52,804 nt of DNA from Bacillus gaemokensis (GCF_001590835.1 NZ_LTAQ01000014.1:1-52804), one strand, 5' to 3'. Shown: positions 1 to 9,726, counted from the first letter of the stretch. Translations and numbers: made by a program. The notes: generated by a model from the sequence alone, not told the origin.

Positions 1-186
1 AGCCCATTGGAATACAGGGTTCAAGCCGCTTAAAGTATTTTTATTATTTCCACTGTCTACTTGACAGGGAGCTGTTCAAGATTAATCAAAATGGATTCTT
101 TTCTTTTTGGGTGCACTTTCCGTTTTATAAAAAAGTTTAATCATTTCTGTGATCCTTCTTCAATTAATGCGCCCATTAGCGGAATA

Positions 187-285
187 CTAATTAGTCATTT
201 TCATTTGTTCGTGTAAACGATTCTGTAAAATAAATTGTGTAAACATACCAGCGATGCGAGTAGTACATACTGGACATACGTTAAG
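187..285 (-). pseudogene. Short CxxC-containing gene remnant
   Basis: The first 305 bases hold no complete gene. On the minus strand an open stretch of 32 codons runs from just after a stop at 286-288 to a TAG at 187-189. It has no start codon and no ribosome site, and it encodes a C-P-V-C pair followed by a helix-like tail. It looks like the C-terminal end of a small zinc-ribbon protein whose front is lost. The break lies where base composition changes towards the GC-rich VOC gene. I do not recognise the family. Confidence 0.25.
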
Positions 286-305
286 CTAAATGCCGACAGC
301 ACGGG

Positions 306-725
306 TCACGCTTTTTTGGTCGAACCCAAAACTTCCAAATAGTGCTGATTGTACATAATGCCTAGGATGTTCCCAAAGGGATCAACCACGGAGGCTGTAA
401 TGAACCCCTGACCGCGAACTATGGGTGCTTCGTGTTCTTTCGCTCCCATAGACAGCAGCTTCTCAAAAGTTGCTGTCACATCGTCGACGTGCCAGTATAC
501 GACAGCACCACCGGCTGGTCCGGTCGTCGAACCATCGGGCGCGTAGCGGCTATCGATCAGACCCAGCTCGTGCTGGTAGTCACCGAGGCGAAACTCGGCA
601 TATCCTGGACGTTCGAAGTATGGGGCGATGCCCAAAAACTCGGCGTACCACTTCTTTGCCACCGCTAGATCCGTCACCCAAAAACTGACGGTGGTGAGTC
701 CTCGTAATGTCTTTGTGTCGCTCAT
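306..725 (-). CDS. VOC family (glyoxalase/bleomycin-resistance fold) protein
   Basis: A 139-residue protein of the vicinal oxygen chelate fold, a family of metal-dependent lyases, isomerases, dioxygenases and drug-binding proteins; the substrate cannot be told. It shows both halves of the fold: an opening strand with the motif SFWVTDL and a WYAEFLGI helix, then a second half with VVYWHVDDV and a closing VVDPFGNILGIMY strand. The start at 725 is chosen because GAGGAGG lies nine bases upstream; a longer frame to 767 has no ribosome site. The gene is far richer in G and C than its neighbours (many GGC, GTC, CTG codons), which suggests transfer from another organism. It has no operon partner. Confidence 0.85.
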   Translation of the reverse strand: MSDTKTLRGLTTVSFWVTDLAVAKKWYAEFLGIAPYFERPGYAEFRLGDYQHELGLIDSRYAPDGSTTGPAGGAVVYWHVDDVTATFEKLLSMGAKEHEAPIVRGQGFITASVVDPFGNILGIMYNQHYLEVLGSTKKA

Positions 726-1089
726 AATCGATTTCCTCCTCAATGTTGAGTAAGTAACTATAATCAATATTAGAGTCGCCGGGTAATTTCCTAGTTGCTG
801 TTCCTATAGCTATTGTAAACGTCTAATGCTGACAACAGTATGTCAGTGGTAATGAATATTTTTTCAAAAGTGCTTTGAACATTTATTCCTTTAATTAACT
901 TCGATTTACTTACGAATAGTCCCTTCTTTTATTCAAGAAAACGGCCCTTTAGTGGCGTAACATGACTGGAGTTTTACAATATCAACAAGAGCACAAAAAG
1001 AAAAATTCTGTTTAAATTAATACAGGATTTTGATCAAACTTTTTTCAATAGATTCTTTTTTGAAGGATTTTTAATAATAAATCATACTT
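726..1089. other. Intergenic, nothing recognised
   Basis: AT-rich spacer between the VOC gene and the dehydrogenase. I see no convincing ORF, hairpin terminator or known RNA here. Composition is still mixed to about 860 and then becomes typical of the chromosome, which may mark the edge of the acquired segment. Confidence 0.4.
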
Positions 1090-2079
1090 TTATTCTATGT
1101 AAAGTGCTATATTTCCAAATTGTTCACCTTGATTCATTCTGTCCAGAGCTTGAACTGCTTCTGACAACGGATACACTGTATCAACAATTGGTTTAATTTC
1201 ATGCTTTTCTATAAAATGAATCATTTCATTAAACTCTTCGCTACTTCCCATCGATGTTCCCATAATATCGATTTGATTGTAAAACAATGCCCGTAATGGA
1301 ATTTCAATTTTATCTCCTGAGCTCGCGCCAAAGTTAACGATTCTTCCATTTGGGTTTAATATATCAAAATATTTCAAGAAAGTTGCAGGTCCAATACTAT
1401 CTATAATTAAATCTACTTTTTCTCCTTTTAAGGCATCTTCCCAATTTCCATTACTATCAAACGAAAAATCAGCACCACATTTTTCTGCCGCTTTCCTTTT
1501 ATTTTCTACTCGTGAAGTAACAGTTACTTTCGCTCCAATTGCTTTTGCAAATAACATGGCATACGTAGCCACTCCTCCACCAATCCCCGGAATCAAAACA
1601 TGTTCTTTAGGCTTTAATCTTCCTTTTGTAAAAAGTGCTCTATATGCTGTTAAAGCAGATAAGGATAGAACGCCTGCTTCTTCCCATGAAAGATAAGATG
1701 GCTTTGACACTATGTTTTCAGCTGGTACTATAACATATTCTGCAAACGTCCCGTCTGTTGGTCCGCCTAATACTTGCGGAAGCACTGGTACCTCATGAGT
1801 AAACTCCCACCCAATGCTTGGATTAATAATAACTTCTGAATCAATCGTTACATTTGAAACACCTTCACCTATCTCTACTACAATACCTGCACCATCAGAT
1901 CCAGGAATTAATGGCTTATCCATTTCATTTCTATTATTCATAATGAATAAATCTCTGTGGTTCAATCCTGCTACTCTCAATTTTACTTTTACTTCACCGT
2001 AACCAAATTCTCGATTCTTTAAATCCTCATATTCTAAACCGCCGATACCCTTTTTACCTTGATGCACAATAGCTTTCAT
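1090..2079 (-). CDS. Zinc-type alcohol dehydrogenase / quinone oxidoreductase-like protein
   Basis: A 329-residue medium-chain dehydrogenase/reductase. Residues 1 to about 130 form the GroES-like domain ([12 protein letters not shown], then [17 protein letters not shown]). A Rossmann domain follows, with the nucleotide motif [21 protein letters not shown] near residues 165-185, and then [21 protein letters not shown]. The cysteine that binds catalytic zinc in true alcohol dehydrogenases is not visible after NHRD, so an NADPH-dependent enone or quinone reductase role is likelier. The start has AAAGGGGGAGA just upstream. It stands alone and the substrate is unknown. Confidence 0.85.
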   Translation of the reverse strand: MKAIVHQGKKGIGGLEYEDLKNREFGYGEVKVKLRVAGLNHRDLFIMNNRNEMDKPLIPGSDGAGIVVEIGEGVSNVTIDSEVIINPSIGWEFTHEVPVLPQVLGGPTDGTFAEYVIVPAENIVSKPSYLSWEEAGVLSLSALTAYRALFTKGRLKPKEHVLIPGIGGGVATYAMLFAKAIGAKVTVTSRVENKRKAAEKCGADFSFDSNGNWEDALKGEKVDLIIDSIGPATFLKYFDILNPNGRIVNFGASSGDKIEIPLRALFYNQIDIMGTSMGSSEEFNEMIHFIEKHEIKPIVDTVYPLSEAVQALDRMNQGEQFGNIALYIE

Positions 2080-2222
2080 TATTTCTCCCCCTTTGTTTCT
2101 AATGTACTAGAAAAATCAAACTTTATAAAATAATTTGCCTTTATTTATATTCACAATGACATAATATTATTTAACTCTATCCAAGTGCTTAACCTATAAA
2201 AATGAGGATTCTTTATGATAAT

Positions 2223-2263
2223 ATAGCCCTTTTTCGGTTAACAATGTACCGAAAAAGGGCTAT
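2223..2263. terminator. Perfect 16-bp inverted repeat, probable terminator
   Basis: Arms at 2223-2238 and 2248-2263 are exactly complementary (core AGCCCTTTTTCGG) around a nine-base loop. It lies between the dehydrogenase promoter region and phage-like debris, so it most likely ended transcription of the latter on the minus strand. No long T tract follows on either side. Confidence 0.5.
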
Positions 2264-2414
2264 TTATATTACATTTCACTCCTTATGCTATTTGCTTGTA
2301 CAAAATAAAAAGGCTCCGAATGGATGCTATAATTCTTGTTAATTTTTTCTTTAATTCACTTACGGTACATGAAGTTTTACACTTCTTCCAATTACCTAAT
2401 GTTGTTTTATACAA

Positions 2415-2860
2415 CTACACACCTTCAACAGCTTTCTTTCTTATTTCTATCTTAATGTCACCACGTCTGCGCTCATATCGTGGACCACGAATCCCCATTA
2501 AATCCTCAATATCACGTATACTCAATGAAACTAAGTAGTTAGCTTTTGCTAGCTGCTCTTTTAAATTAATGCTAAGCAAACTAACACAGGACTGTTTTCG
2601 TGTTCATTAAATTCTTTTACAATTTGAGACACCTTATTTGTTGGGGCAATTTCAGCCATTGAATCTATATACTTTGCTAATGCTTGTTCCCTTGTGATTT
2701 CAGTTGGTACACCTTCTTCTTTACCCTGCTTTACACTCTCACCAGTAACATTTTCTACATATACATCGATGGCTCCATCTGTAGCAATTAGAGCGTAGTA
2801 TTCATGTTTATTAAACTCGAAATATCGATTCCTCTTTTCTACAAAATGAAATTTTTATTC
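2415..2860 (-). pseudogene. Prophage-type gene debris (two adjacent fragments)
   Basis: Two open segments lie end to end on the minus strand in different frames. The upstream one (stop 2561-2563) reads from within a gene without a start codon and contains RNRYFEFNKHEYYALIATDG and GVPTEITREQALAKYIDSM. The downstream one (stop 2415-2417) contains LAKANYLVSLSIRDIEDLMG and IRGPRYERRRG. Both patterns resemble small conserved proteins I associate with B. cereus group prophages, but I cannot name a function. Missing starts and the frame break make this decayed DNA. Confidence 0.55.
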
Positions 2861-2930
2861 AAAACTAAACGTAATTTTCAAAACAACCACATACACTGAA
2901 GTCAAACAAATCAAGTATATAAAAAACGCG

Positions 2931-2956
2931 GTCTCTGATTACACAGAAATCGCGTT
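2931..2956 (-). terminator. Rho-independent terminator
   Basis: Read on the minus strand, AACGCG pairs with CGCGTT around a loop that can itself pair (TCTG/CAGA), followed by a T run. It is about 210 bases downstream of the GrpB-family gene and is its likely end. Confidence 0.55.
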
Positions 2957-3168
2957 ACATCAACGTTTGTTGAGTTTCATTTTTTCACATTTCGTCCCCA
3001 AAATAATATACTTCCCTTTGGCTGAATATTCGACTGGCAAATATTCCTTACTTTTATTATAAATGACATGAAAAAACTAATAATTTCGACTTAACACTTT
3101 TAATCGAATACTACTCCATAAAGCAGCTAAAAACAAATACTTCTTATGCCAAACTCTGTTTTTCTGTA

Positions 3169-3678
3169 TCACTTTTCTTTTGCTAATGTAATAATATTTT
3201 GAATAAAAGGCGCTTTTTCACTTGTATATGAAACTCGGTCATACGGATATTTTTCAGCAAGCTCCTGTTTTAATCTTCTATAGTCTTCACGTGCCCACTC
3301 ATTATTTCTTAAAAAATCCCGAAATAACAAATTATTATTCCATTCATCACTGTCATACAAATAAACATGTAAATGATGCGTACCAGCTCTCCACTCTCCT
3401 TTTCTAAAAAAACGTCGCCTAGGGAAGTGTTCATGAAATACATATTCATATCCTATCGTTTGCAATAACTCTATCCAATGATCGACTACATTTAAATCTT
3501 CAACACCTATCATCATATCTATAAGAGACTTTGCACGTAATCCTTCTACTGATGTACTTCCAATATGTTCAATTGCTATCATATCTTTTCTCAGTAATGA
3601 AATACATTTCTCTTTCTCTTCAATAAACTCTTTATGCCACTTTTCATTATATGGTTCAATGATGATTTCTTTTTCCAT
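3169..3678 (-). CDS. GrpB family (UPF0157) nucleotidyltransferase-like protein
   Basis: A 169-residue protein of the GrpB/UPF0157 family, which has a nucleotidyltransferase fold but no settled biochemical role. Diagnostic features are the opening IIIEPYNEKWHKEF, the IEHIGSTSVEGLRAKSLIDM core (the G-S-T-S loop with an acidic pair downstream), and HHLHVYLYDSDEW near residue 115. Length is typical for the family. The ribosome site AAGGAGA sits close to the ATG. It is transcribed alone. Confidence 0.88.
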   Translation of the reverse strand: MEKEIIIEPYNEKWHKEFIEEKEKCISLLRKDMIAIEHIGSTSVEGLRAKSLIDMMIGVEDLNVVDHWIELLQTIGYEYVFHEHFPRRRFFRKGEWRAGTHHLHVYLYDSDEWNNNLLFRDFLRNNEWAREDYRRLKQELAEKYPYDRVSYTSEKAPFIQNIITLAKEK

Positions 3679-3816
3679 CTATTTCTCCTTTCGATCAAAT
3701 ATTTAACTATTTTATTGATAATAAACATCTCTTTTTAACCAATCTAAACAGGATTTTCATTACTTTTCTCGAATATATCAATACTTAATCTAATCATATA
3801 AAATAAGAGGTGTAAA

Positions 3817-4698
3817 ATGAAAGAAATTCCAGTCACAATTCGTTTAGATAACGTCACTTTTCAACTGAAAGAATATCAAGATTTTGATTAGCTCGTAAGT
3901 CTAGGTAAAGTATTTACTGTATTTGATCAACAAGATTCAGGTAATATATGCTTTGGTATTGAAAGAGATGGCGAGAAAAGATTTGTTAAATACGCTGGTG
4001 CAAAAACAGCGGAATATTCAGGAGATCCTGATGATGCGATTGCAAGATTAAAACAGGCGGTATTCCTATACGAAGAATTAAAACATGATTACCTAATCCA
4101 GTTGATTGACCATTTTGAAGTAAAACATGGGTATGTTGCTATCTTTGATTGGTTTGATGGAGAATGTTTACATTCACATTGGGAATTTCCACCACCAGCA
4201 AAATATATGAACCCCTCTTCCCCATTTTATCGGTATAAACATATTTCAATTGAAGATCGCCTCAACTCACTAGATTGTATCTTTTCTTTTCATGTACATG
4301 TGGAACGGAAAAATTATGTAGCCATTGATTTTTATGATGGCAGTATATTATATGACTTTAAAACAAAGAAGACAAAGATTTGTGACATCGATTTGTATAA
4401 TAAAAAACCTTATATAAACAAGATGGGAAGAATGTGGGGTTCATCACGATTTATGTCTCCTGAAGAGTTTGAATTAGGTGCAGTAATAGATGGAAAGACA
4501 AATGTATTTAATATGGGAGCAATAGCTTTCTCACTTTTAGGAGGAGAACTTGATCGCTCATTTTCAAAATGGGATGCAGGAAAGTCCTTATATGATGTAG
4601 CATGCCGCTCTATAGAGAAAGACAGAAATAAGCGCTACACATCTATTAAGGAGTTTTATCTAGCTTGGAAAGCTGCACGAACAATAGGAGGTTTTTGA
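3817..4698 (+). pseudogene. Serine/threonine protein kinase-like gene broken by an in-frame TAG
   Basis: The frame runs from an ATG at 3817, with AGAGGTG just upstream, to a TGA at 4696-4698: 293 residues except for one TAG at 3889-3891 (codon 25). The rest is intact. It shows a kinase-like layout: RFVKYAG (candidate ATP-binding lysine), AIFDWFDGE (hinge), AIDFYDGS (catalytic-loop position), CDIDLY (DFG position) and FMSPEEF (APE position). The context suggests a tryptophan codon TGG became TAG. A TTG at 4102 could restart translation, but would lose the N-lobe and has no good ribosome site. The substrate is unknown. Sequencing error or readthrough cannot be excluded. Confidence 0.7.
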
Positions 4699-4719
4699 AG
4701 ACTCTCTGCCTCCTATTGT
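4681..4719 (+). terminator. Hairpin at the end of the kinase-like gene
   Basis: ACAATAGGAGG at 4681-4691 pairs perfectly with CCTCCTATTGT at 4709-4719, the left arm overlapping the last codons. The T tract is weak (AATAAAATAATT), so termination is likely but not certain. Confidence 0.45.
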
Positions 4720-4759
4720 AATAAAATAATTAATCCATGAAGAAGTCTCATTTTTTTTG

Positions 4760-4765
4760 TATAAT
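4760..4765 (+). promoter_or_regulatory. -10 box of the sensor kinase gene
   Basis: A perfect TATAAT lies 37 bases before the chosen start. No good -35 is seen at the usual distance, so this is a partial promoter call. Confidence 0.35.
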
Positions 4766-4801
4766 ACTTATATAGTTGAAATTCACAATAATGAGGCATA
4801 T

Positions 4802-6055
4802 ATGATGAACTTTGTTTACATGAATCAAAACGTTTTAAATAATCTTCTTTACATTTTAATTAGCGTATTTATTTTTTATTTTATTTATGATAATGGTTTG
4901 TTTTTTAAGCGCTATAAAAAGATTCTTATCATTATTTGCACAAGTGTACCGCTTATCTTATGTATGAAGTTCCCTATTTACATTGATGACTATCGCATTC
5001 ATGATTTGAGACAGATTCCTTTTTTAATAGGGACACTTTATGGTGGCTTTCCAATTGGACTTGCTTTATTAGTAATTATGTTACTTGCGCGGTTTATTTT
5101 TTATGGCATTAATTTTTTAACAATTATTGTCTATGTAACAATGCTTATAATCACAGCATTTTCTTCTTCAAAGTTTAATAAATTAAATAGAAAGAAAAAG
5201 GTTATTATGTCTATACTATTAACCTTTTCACTTGCATTGCTTACAACTTTGATTGTCACAACATTAAGTGATTTTCAAATAAATCAATCTTATGTCATTG
5301 ATTTTATTATACTACCACCTATTATCATGCTCTTTGTTGTATACTTCAATGAAGTGTTAAAAGATGCCGTTATGATGAGGTCGAAATTAGTTAAAGTAGA
5401 AAAAATGGAGATTGTGAGTCAACTTGCTGCAAGTATCTCACATGAAGTTAGAAATCCGCTGACCGTAGTAAAAGGATTTACTCAGCTTCTAAAAACTCCA
5501 GATCTCTCAAAAGAGTCACGAGAACAATATATTGAACATATTCTTGAGGAGCTAAACCGTGCACAAGTAATTATCGATGATTATTTAACCTTTGCAAAAC
5601 CGGCACCTGAACAACTAGATAGGATTCCTATAGACCAAGAACTACATAGAGTAATTAATATGATGTTACCATTATGTAATATGAATTCCATTCATATATC
5701 AGAGGATTTATCAAAAGGAATAATCATTGGCAATACACAGCATTTCCATCAATGTTTTTTGAACTTAATAAAAAATAGTATTGAGGCAATGCCGCATGGT
5801 GGCGAGCTAAATATCTCCTCTTCTATTAACAATGCTAAAGTTATTATAAGTATTAAAGATAGTGGGATAGGTATGACACAAGAACAAATAAATCGATTTG
5901 GTGAACCGTATTTCAGTACCAAGACAAAAGGAACAGGATTAGGTACGATGGTTGCGGTAAAAATTATTGAAACAATGAATGGTACTTTAGAAATACATAG
6001 TATTATTAATAAAGGAACCACTCTAACAATTACATTTCAACAAACTAATATTTAA
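4802..6055 (+). CDS. Membrane sensor histidine kinase with 5TMR-LYT-type sensor (KinB-like)
   Basis: A 417-residue sensor kinase. The N-terminal half has about six membrane segments with the charged motif RQIPFLIGTLYGGFPIG, typical of the 5TM/LYT receptor module found in KinB. The transmitter follows: phospho-acceptor box SISHEVRNPLTVVKGFTQLL near residue 215, N-box NLIKNSIEAMPHGGEL, then DSGIGM and GTGLGTMVA. No response regulator is adjacent, so it is an orphan. Kinases with this H-box in Bacillus usually feed Spo0F in the sporulation phosphorelay, which is inference here. ATG at 4802 (or 4805) is preferred because GAGG ends five to eight bases upstream; an earlier start at 4757 would overlap the -10 box. 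Confidence 0.85.
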   Translation: MMNFVYMNQNVLNNLLYILISVFIFYFIYDNGLFFKRYKKILIIICTSVPLILCMKFPIYIDDYRIHDLRQIPFLIGTLYGGFPIGLALLVIMLLARFIFYGINFLTIIVYVTMLIITAFSSSKFNKLNRKKKVIMSILLTFSLALLTTLIVTTLSDFQINQSYVIDFIILPPIIMLFVVYFNEVLKDAVMMRSKLVKVEKMEIVSQLAASISHEVRNPLTVVKGFTQLLKTPDLSKESREQYIEHILEELNRAQVIIDDYLTFAKPAPEQLDRIPIDQELHRVINMMLPLCNMNSIHISEDLSKGIIIGNTQHFHQCFLNLIKNSIEAMPHGGELNISSSINNAKVIISIKDSGIGMTQEQINRFGEPYFSTKTKGTGLGTMVAVKIIETMNGTLEIHSIINKGTTLTITFQQTNI

Positions 6056-6058
6056 AAT

Positions 6059-6086
6059 AAAAAGGAGCATGATAGCTCCTTTTTTG
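6059..6086 (+). terminator. Rho-independent terminator of the sensor kinase
   Basis: AAAAGGAGC pairs with GCTCCTTTT around ATGATA, followed by a run of T. It directly follows the kinase stop codon. Confidence 0.85.
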
Positions 6087-6161
6087 TTCATTCGTATCGG
6101 TACTAAAAAGCACCTCTAATAGTTTTTCAAATTACATAAATCTATGAAGGGTGATTAAAAA

Positions 6162-6275
6162 TTAATACCCTCCGCCTCCGCCCCAACAGCTGCATCCAAC
6201 GATGATTAATAAAATGAATAACACAACTAATAAAGCGAAGCCTCCACCAAAACCACAAGAACCGCCGTAACTCAT
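6162..6275 (-). CDS. YjcZ family sporulation protein (37 residues)
   Basis: A 37-residue peptide with a Gly/Ser/Cys-rich head ([12 protein letters not shown]), one membrane segment of about 16 hydrophobic residues, and a glycine-rich tail ending GGGGGY. This is the pattern of the tiny YjcZ-type membrane peptides that Bacillus makes in sporulation, often in several copies. A near-perfect AAAGGAGGAGA lies a few bases before the ATG. The exact role of this family in the spore is not well defined. Confidence 0.85.
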   Translation of the reverse strand: MSYGGSCGFGGGFALLVVLFILLIIVGCSCWGGGGGY

Positions 6276-6397
6276 ATTTTCTCCTCCTTTTGGTTTGAAA
6301 ACTAATAGGTTGTTGATCATATTAACGGGTTCGTATTATACAGTATGTTTATCTGTAATTTTTGAGCGTGTCTTAATGAAATAAAAAAGAAACTCCT

Positions 6398-6488
6398 CCA
6401 AGTGTCTTACATATATACAATCACGCCGTTGAGTGAATGACCCCTCCTTACCACTTGGGCTATGCCCTGCACATGCTTGAGGAAGGGG
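6398..6488 (-). repeat. Structured element resembling an IS200/IS605 right end
   Basis: On the minus strand CCCCTTCCT (6488-6480) pairs with AGGAGGGG (6448-6441), enclosing an inner GGGC-ATA-GCCC hairpin (6467-6457). CCAAGTG/CACTTGG (6398-6404 and 6452-6458) offers a competing stem. After the outer stem comes TCATTCAC. This order resembles the right ends, and the overlapping guide-RNA scaffold, of IS200/IS605 elements that carry TnpB. No tnpA or tnpB is present and no left end was seen. It could instead be an unknown small RNA or a complex terminator for the ECF operon. Confidence 0.35.
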
Positions 6489-6506
6489 ACTTCTGTTAGA
6501 TTACTG

Positions 6507-7334
6507 TTAAAAAGGATACCAAAAACCTGAAAATGTGGAGCACTTTAAATAGATCGCACATAATAAAATGATACTACCGATGATGAGTCCGATAAAATCC
6601 TCTCGCTTCGCTTTTGCCCCGTAATACCATGTTCGTTTCTCTTTTTTTCCAAAACCTCTTAAATCCATTGCGTTTGAAACTGTATCTATTCGCTCTAAAG
6701 AATGAATAATAAGTGGCCAAAAGATCCATACCCGATTTTTAATTCGTTCAAAAAAATGAGTATCTCCTTTTTCAAATGGAATACCTCTTGCTTCTTGTGC
6801 ATGCTTAATCAACTTGTATTCCGATTGAATATTTGGTATGTAACGAAGCGCAATATTAATTGCATAAGCAATTTTATAAGGGATTCCAATTTTATACAAA
6901 CTACTTGTGAATTCACTCGGGTTTGTTGTATATATGAAAATAAGTGTAAATGGTAATAATGTAAAATACTTCAATGAGAGCGTAATGGCATAAAAGAGCG
7001 TTTCAAGTGTAATTGTTGCATAACCAATATGTAAAAATGCTGTGTTTGTTCCTGTTAGTTCAGATCCATGCGTTGGTGTAATAAGTAAAATCATAATGGA
7101 ATTAAGTAAACTAAATATGAATATAACACCAAAGATGAATAAAACTTTCCGTATATGAATTTTAGCGACTGCTAGGCCTACGCAACCAATAAAAAAGAAG
7201 CATAATAAAATACGAAAATCAAAAAATATAAATGTAAGAGTCATCCAAATTATGAATAAAAATAATTTAATTGCACCATCCATACGATGAAAATACGTAT
7301 TATCTTCTATATAAAGTGATCCATGTTTATTCAT
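6507..7334 (-). CDS. ECF transporter T component (transmembrane coupling protein)
   Basis: A 275-residue CbiQ/EcfT-type membrane protein that couples ATP hydrolysis to movement of the substrate-binding S subunit. It has about five hydrophobic segments and two coupling motifs with an A-R-G core: KHAQEARGIPFEKG near residue 185 and AMDLRGFGKKEKR near residue 225, both typical of EcfT. The start follows AGGAGGGGCGT and overlaps the end of the ATPase gene by four bases, implying translational coupling. It is the last gene of the riboswitch-controlled S-ATPase-T operon. Confidence 0.9.
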   Translation of the reverse strand: MNKHGSLYIEDNTYFHRMDGAIKLFLFIIWMTLTFIFFDFRILLCFFFIGCVGLAVAKIHIRKVLFIFGVIFIFSLLNSIMILLITPTHGSELTGTNTAFLHIGYATITLETLFYAITLSLKYFTLLPFTLIFIYTTNPSEFTSSLYKIGIPYKIAYAINIALRYIPNIQSEYKLIKHAQEARGIPFEKGDTHFFERIKNRVWIFWPLIIHSLERIDTVSNAMDLRGFGKKEKRTWYYGAKAKREDFIGLIIGSIILLCAIYLKCSTFSGFWYPF

Positions 7335-9028
7335 ACGCCCCTCCTCCTTTTTGCTTCCATATATAATTGAGAAAAGACTTCTGGAAAGGCAATTTCGCTT
7401 AATCTCGCTAGTGATGTTAATGAGCTTTCTTGTAAGTTGGCTCTCTGTAAGACTAATTGATTCGCTAATACAACGGACACAGAATCATCAGCAATCACTT
7501 TACCTTTATGAAGGACTACCGCACGATCAGCATACTCTAACGCCAAATTCATATCGTGTGTAATAAAAATAAACGAGATACCTTCTTTTGCTAATTTATG
7601 TATACAAGACATAAACTGTGTGTAATGATAATAATCTTGTCCGGCTGTTGGTTCATCTAATAGGATTAGCTTTGGATTCGTTGTTAAAACAGATGCAATA
7701 GTAAGTCTCTTTTTTTGCCCATAACTTAACGCTTGAATAGGCCAATTTCGAAATGGATATAATCCACAAATCCGTAACGCTTCTTCCGTTCGCTTCTTTA
7801 TTTCTTGCTTAGAAATTTTCTTCAACTTTAATGAAAAGGAGGCCTCATCCCAAACGGTAGACTGTGTAATCATATGATTTGGATTTTGCATAACATATGA
7901 AAGTACCTCACCTCGCTTACGAATTGACCAAGAATCTATATTTTCTCCATCTAAAACAATATTTCCATGCTTCACTTTGTTCATCCCAGTAAGAATATGA
8001 GCAAGTGTCGATTTTCCTGCTCCATTATGACCTAATAATGCCATAATCTCCCCTTTCTCTACGGATAGGGTAATATCTTTTAAGGCGAAATTTGTATTAG
8101 AGTATGAGAAAGAAAGATTTTCTATTTGACATAATTTTGCTTTTGGAACTTGCTTTTTAAGCGGTGGTTCCTTTTCCATCCAATTTTGAATTGCCATATT
8201 TACCTTTTTATACGGTAACTTTTCCATTGGATATATTTCATTCTCTTTATTGTTAAAGTGCAAATCCTTTAGCGCTTGTATATATGCAGGTTCTCTTAAG
8301 CCTATTTTTCGCATGAAATTCCCCTGTAAAATCGCATTTGGTGAATCAATCGCGACAATTTTTCCGTCTTCTATTAAAATAATTTTATCTAAGTCCAGCT
8401 TCAAAATTTCTTCTATTCGATGCTCAATAATAACAACTGTTTTATTATATTGTTCATGTATTTCTTTAATAAGCTCTACAGTTTTTAAAGTACCTGTAGG
8501 ATCTAAATTAGCTAAAGGTTCATCAAATAACAATATGTTAGCATTTGTTGTTAATAACCCAGCGAGAGAAACTGTTTGTTTTTGCCCACCTGATAATTCA
8601 TGAGGACTTTGTGAATGAAATGTGTGCATATGCACCTTTTGCAAAGAATTCATAACGGATTTTTTCATATTTTCTTGATGTACACATTCATTCTCTAACG
8701 AAAAGGCAACATCTTCTCCTACAGTTAAACCAATAAACTGTGAATCTTGATCTTGTAAAATCGTTCCTACGTGTTTACTTTGTTCAAAAATACTACTTTT
8801 CCTTGGGTCATTTCCACATATCGAGATTTCACCAGTACTAATTCCTTCATAAGAAAAAGGGATTAACCCATTGATACAATGGGCCAATGTCGATTTTCCT
8901 GATCCACTTCGCCCGGCAATTAGTACTTTTTCTCCTGGATAAATATGAAACGTAATATCTTTTAGAGTAGGCTGTGCAGCATGTTGATGTTGAAATGTGA
9001 AGTGCTCAAAAGAAATAATTGGTTTCAT
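7331..9028 (-). CDS. ECF transporter double ATP-binding protein (two ABC domains fused)
   Basis: A 565-residue protein with two complete ABC ATPase domains in one chain, replacing the usual EcfA-EcfA' pair. First domain: Walker A GRSGSGKSTL near residue 40, signature LSGGQKQ, Walker B ILLFDEPLANLD. Second domain: Walker A GHNGAGKSTL near residue 335, signature LSYGQKKR, Walker B LILLDEPTAGQD. A linker of about 70 residues joins them. This YkoD-like layout powers an ECF vitamin or metabolite importer. The ATG at 9028 is chosen over the upstream TTG because AGGG lies nine bases before it; the start overlaps the 3' end of the S-component gene (stop at 9039) only in the ribosome site. Confidence 0.92.
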   Translation of the reverse strand: MKPIISFEHFTFQHQHAAQPTLKDITFHIYPGEKVLIAGRSGSGKSTLAHCINGLIPFSYEGISTGEISICGNDPRKSSIFEQSKHVGTILQDQDSQFIGLTVGEDVAFSLENECVHQENMKKSVMNSLQKVHMHTFHSQSPHELSGGQKQTVSLAGLLTTNANILLFDEPLANLDPTGTLKTVELIKEIHEQYNKTVVIIEHRIEEILKLDLDKIILIEDGKIVAIDSPNAILQGNFMRKIGLREPAYIQALKDLHFNNKENEIYPMEKLPYKKVNMAIQNWMEKEPPLKKQVPKAKLCQIENLSFSYSNTNFALKDITLSVEKGEIMALLGHNGAGKSTLAHILTGMNKVKHGNIVLDGENIDSWSIRKRGEVLSYVMQNPNHMITQSTVWDEASFSLKLKKISKQEIKKRTEEALRICGLYPFRNWPIQALSYGQKKRLTIASVLTTNPKLILLDEPTAGQDYYHYTQFMSCIHKLAKEGISFIFITHDMNLALEYADRAVVLHKGKVIADDSVSVVLANQLVLQRANLQESSLTSLARLSEIAFPEVFSQLYMEAKRRRGV

Positions 9029-9038
9029 TGTAATGTCC

Positions 9039-9605
<567 letters not shown>

Positions 9606-9678
9606 CTAGCAAACTTGTATTACTCCTATATGTAACAAAAATAGCTATTATGCATATCCACCTCCTTTCTTCACAACA

Positions 9679-9711
9679 AAAAATGACCCCTTATATAAGA
9701 GGTCATTTTCT
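9679..9711 (-). terminator. Riboswitch-controlled terminator (expression platform)
   Basis: On the minus strand AAAATGACC pairs with GGTCATTTT, the loop extended by CTTATATAAG, followed by a T run. Its 5' arm contains CCTCTTAT, exactly complementary to ATAAGAGG at the 3' side of the aptamer P1 stem, so terminator and antiterminator are exclusive. High SAM should close P1 and permit termination. Confidence 0.85.
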
Positions 9712-9726
9712 TTCACGTATAGATCC

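Noticed and set aside
6420-6480. tRNA-like block (GCCCAAGTGGTAAGG)
   Set aside because: It resembles a D-arm, but no matching acceptor stem, anticodon arm or T-loop can be formed.
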